A stretch of DNA of 6,439 nt from an uncultured Clostridia bacterium (GTDB lineage: Bacteria; Bacillota; Clostridia; Christensenellales; Pumilibacteraceae). The notes beneath the pieces are model-generated. The model worked only from the letters and a program-made list of their open reading frames with translations. It ran no database searches and was not told where the DNA came from. The stretch is taken from positions 1 through 6,439 of the forward strand of contig CANPYH010000077.1 of assembly GCA_947588325.1 (NCBI GenBank), in the 5' to 3' direction. Below, in pieces: positions 4,499 to 6,439 of this stretch. How positions within the stretch are numbered: position 1 is the stretch's first letter; each line of letters starts with the position of its first letter. A program made the position numbers and the translations under genes.

Positions 4499-6261
4499 AA
4501 GCAGGGAAGAAATCGGTATTACTTCGCGCTATATCCCGCTACTCCTTGCGGCACAAGGGGCGGCTCATATGCGGACTGCTCTGCCTCGTCGTCGGCACCG
4601 CGCTCTCCATGGTTATACCCATGCTCGTCGGTAACGCCGTGGACTATGCGGTGGCGGGGGCAAAGGACCTCGGCGCGATACCCGTATATTGCGCCGTCAT
4701 AGCGTCGGCGACCTGCCTTGCGGGCGCGTTTACCTGGGGCGGTAACGTCCTGCTCAGCACCCTTTGCTTTACCACCGTGCGCGATATACGCATGGATCTG
4801 TATGCTAAACTGCTCACCCTCCCCCTATCCGAGATCGAAGGGTACAGCCGCGGGGATCTTATGAGCCGCATGACTACCATGGGCGAGAACCTCTCGGACG
4901 GGCTTTATCAGCTCATTATGCAGCTGTCCTCGGGCGCGGTCACTATGATAGTCACTATCGTGTGTATGTATATACTCAACTGGGCGGTAGCAACGGTTAT
5001 TGTCTGCTTAACTCCCCTGTCCGCCCTCGTTGCGCACCTCATAGCAAAGCGTAACCGCGTCGCCTTCAAAAAGCAAGGCGAGAACATCGGGCGAATGAGC
5101 GGAATGAGCGAGGAATATATCTCGGGCTCCCGCCTGCTTCGTTCCTACGGCAAAGTCGCGGAGAGCGAGGCGGAGTTCGCGAAAGTTAACGACGACCTGT
5201 TTAAGTCGGGGCTGGCATCGCAATTCGCGGGGGCTACAGTTAACCCTCTCAGCCGTTTCGTCAATAATATCATATACGCCGTCGTAGTCATTGTCGGCGG
5301 AGTGTTCGTACTCGGCACATACGGCGGCTGGGCAGGAGCGGCGGGTGCGGCGCTCTCCATCGGCGGTCTGTCCGCCTTCCTGTCCTACGCCAACCAGTTC
5401 GCTCGTCCCTTCAACGACTTAACCAACGTCGCCGTGGAACTGCAAACTGCGGCGGCTTCGGGGCGCAGAATATTCCGTATTATCGGGCTGGAGGACGAGG
5501 ATAAAGGGGGCACGGCAAAGGTCGATCTGCCCGTGGACTACATCGAGTTCGACAAAGTATCTTTCTCCTACTCCCCCGATAAGCCGTTTATACGCGACCT
5601 GTCCTTCCGTGCGGACGGCGGGAGCAAGATTGCGCTGGTAGGCACGACGGGCAGCGGCAAGACGACGGTTATTAACCTAATAATGCGGTTCTACGACCCC
5701 GACGGCGGCAATCTTATATACGACGGAGAGGATATCCGCAAGTTCTCCCGCGCCGACGTGCGCAGATCCTTCGGCATGGTATTGCAGGATACCTGGCTGT
5801 TCGGCGGCACTATCCGCGAGAATATAGCCTACGGCAAGCCCGACGCGACCGAAGAGGAGATACGCCACGCCGCCGAGATCGCCCATCTGGACAGCTTCGT
5901 ATCCACGCTCGCCGACGGCTATGACACCGTGATATCGGGGGACGGCGAAGAACTGTCCGAGGGGCAGAAACAGCTGATAGCAATCGCGCGCGTGTTCCTC
6001 GTCTCGCCCGAAATGCTCATACTCGACGAGGCTACCGCTTCCGTCGACGCCATAACCGAGCGCTCCGTCCAGTCCGCCTTCGCCGAGCTTATGGGTAATA
6101 AGACCACCTTCGTCGTCGCCCACCGCCTCTCGACAATCAAAGACAGCGACCTCATAGTCGTTATGGACGGCGGCAAAGTGGTCGAAAAAGGCACTCACGA
6201 CGAGCTTGTCCGCCTCGGCGGGCTTTACAGCGAAATGCTCAAAGCCGCCTGCGGCGAATAA
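4495..6261 (+). CDS. Heterodimeric ABC exporter half-transporter, partner subunit with intact catalytic residues
   Basis: This 588-residue protein is the second half of the exporter. Its ATG overlaps the stop of the first gene as ATGA, so the two are translationally coupled and likely made one to one. The N-terminal half has hydrophobic segments at about 24-45, 62-84, 140-160, 163-184, 256-276 and 281-300; the ATPase domain runs from about 345. It has A-loop Tyr359, Walker A GTTGSGKT 383-390, Q-loop Gln431, Walker B MLILDE 507-512 with catalytic Glu512, D-loop 516-518 and switch His543. Its signature is LSEGQ (487-491), with Glu for the second Gly. In the heterodimer this defective signature faces the first subunit's weak Walker B, making one degenerate site, while this subunit's good catalytic residues face FSGGE of the first. 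That split is established for the family. A GGTGGGA (4483-4489) precedes the start. Confidence 0.94.
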   Translation: MKAGKKSVLLRAISRYSLRHKGRLICGLLCLVVGTALSMVIPMLVGNAVDYAVAGAKDLGAIPVYCAVIASATCLAGAFTWGGNVLLSTLCFTTVRDIRMDLYAKLLTLPLSEIEGYSRGDLMSRMTTMGENLSDGLYQLIMQLSSGAVTMIVTIVCMYILNWAVATVIVCLTPLSALVAHLIAKRNRVAFKKQGENIGRMSGMSEEYISGSRLLRSYGKVAESEAEFAKVNDDLFKSGLASQFAGATVNPLSRFVNNIIYAVVVIVGGVFVLGTYGGWAGAAGAALSIGGLSAFLSYANQFARPFNDLTNVAVELQTAAASGRRIFRIIGLEDEDKGGTAKVDLPVDYIEFDKVSFSYSPDKPFIRDLSFRADGGSKIALVGTTGSGKTTVINLIMRFYDPDGGNLIYDGEDIRKFSRADVRRSFGMVLQDTWLFGGTIRENIAYGKPDATEEEIRHAAEIAHLDSFVSTLADGYDTVISGDGEELSEGQKQLIAIARVFLVSPEMLILDEATASVDAITERSVQSAFAELMGNKTTFVVAHRLSTIKDSDLIVVMDGGKVVEKGTHDELVRLGGLYSEMLKAACGE

Positions 6262-6309
6262 CCCCTCGTCCAAGGTATATCGCCAACACTCCTATCGCGA
6301 GGATAAGAC

Positions 6310-6337
6310 AAAACACGAGAACAAATCTCGTGTTTTT
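6310..6337. terminator. Rho-independent terminator of the ABC operon, bidirectional
   Basis: AAAACACGAGA (6310-6320) pairs perfectly with TCTCGTGTTTT (6326-6336) around ACAAA, and the stem runs into a five-T tract. It lies about 50 nt after the exporter stop codon and about 25 nt after the stop of the opposing minus-strand gene. The A-tract on the other flank lets it end transcription from both sides. Confidence 0.9.
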
Positions 6338-6361
6338 CATTACTATACAAATTTAATTTAT

Positions 6362-6439
6362 CTATTTCTTAAACACAAACAGATACTCATGCGCGAGCAG
6401 GAGGAAATTAAACTTGATGCTGTTTGTTTTCCAATAACC
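6362..6439 (-). CDS. C-terminal end of a gene running off the right edge, possibly a DNA methyltransferase
   Basis: The minus strand is open from the window edge to a TAG at 6362-6364, giving the last 25 residues of a protein that end in LLLAHEYLFVFKK. The tail has the look of a folded protein end, and the convergent terminator just beyond supports a real gene end. From memory, endings of the type HEYLFVFKK/R occur in phage-like and restriction-associated DNA methyltransferases. That identity is only a suggestion, because no catalytic motif is inside the window. The ribosome binding site and start are outside. Confidence 0.55.
   Translation of the reverse strand, partial: GYWKTNSIKFNFLLLAHEYLFVFKK

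Noticed and set aside
1..6439. CRISPR array, tRNA, rRNA, CRISPR-associated or toxin-antitoxin genes
   Set aside because: No regularly spaced direct repeats, no tRNA T-arm or rRNA signature, and no matching protein motifs were seen on either strand.

Overview
The window looks like a piece of a Gram-positive genome, most likely an uncultured gut-type Clostridia. The evidence is a lipoprotein-type secreted glucanase with bacterial Ig-like domains, a two-gene heterodimeric ABC exporter of the kind common in Firmicutes, strong AGGAGG ribosome binding sites, TTGACA/TATAAT-like promoters, and a CAATCCCCTCAG palindromic repeat of a sort I remember from gut Clostridia. This assignment is inference; there is no rRNA or marker gene here.

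Layout. Bases 1-100 hold one copy, cut by the window edge, of an imperfect-hairpin element. Bases 113-1576 (minus) encode a lipid-anchored family 16 glycoside hydrolase (laminarinase/beta-glucanase type) with two BIG2-like domains. Its upstream region (1577-1900) is unusually rich in inverted repeats, including two palindromes lying back to back. Bases 1900-2123 form a MITE-like long inverted repeat, followed by a 16-bp perfect hairpin (2183-2216). Bases 2275-2379 hold the second, complete copy of the hairpin element. Bases 2394-2615 (minus) encode a 73-residue two-helix membrane protein with a clear promoter and ribosome binding site. It is transcribed divergently from an ABC exporter operon (2801-4498 and 4495-6261, plus) whose two half-transporters overlap by ATGA. 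A strong bidirectional terminator (6310-6337) separates the operon from the C-terminal end of a minus-strand gene that runs off the right edge (6362-6439).

How the genes work together. The two half-transporters complement each other in the pattern of BmrCD/LmrCD/TM287-288 exporters. The first has Asp in place of the catalytic Glu and Gln in place of the switch His; the second has an LSEGQ signature. One composite ATP site is therefore degenerate and the other near-consensus. Substrate cannot be read from sequence. The glucanase and the small membrane protein are separate transcription units with no visible functional link to the exporter.

The most interesting signal is the duplicated hairpin element (1-100 and 2275-2379). 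The two copies are well conserved in their internal loops and apical region, but differ in their helices in ways that keep pairing (G-C to C-G, T-A to C-G, one whole helix replaced). Both copies end about 12-14 nt from the stop codon of a convergent gene. I do not recognise it as a known RNA family.
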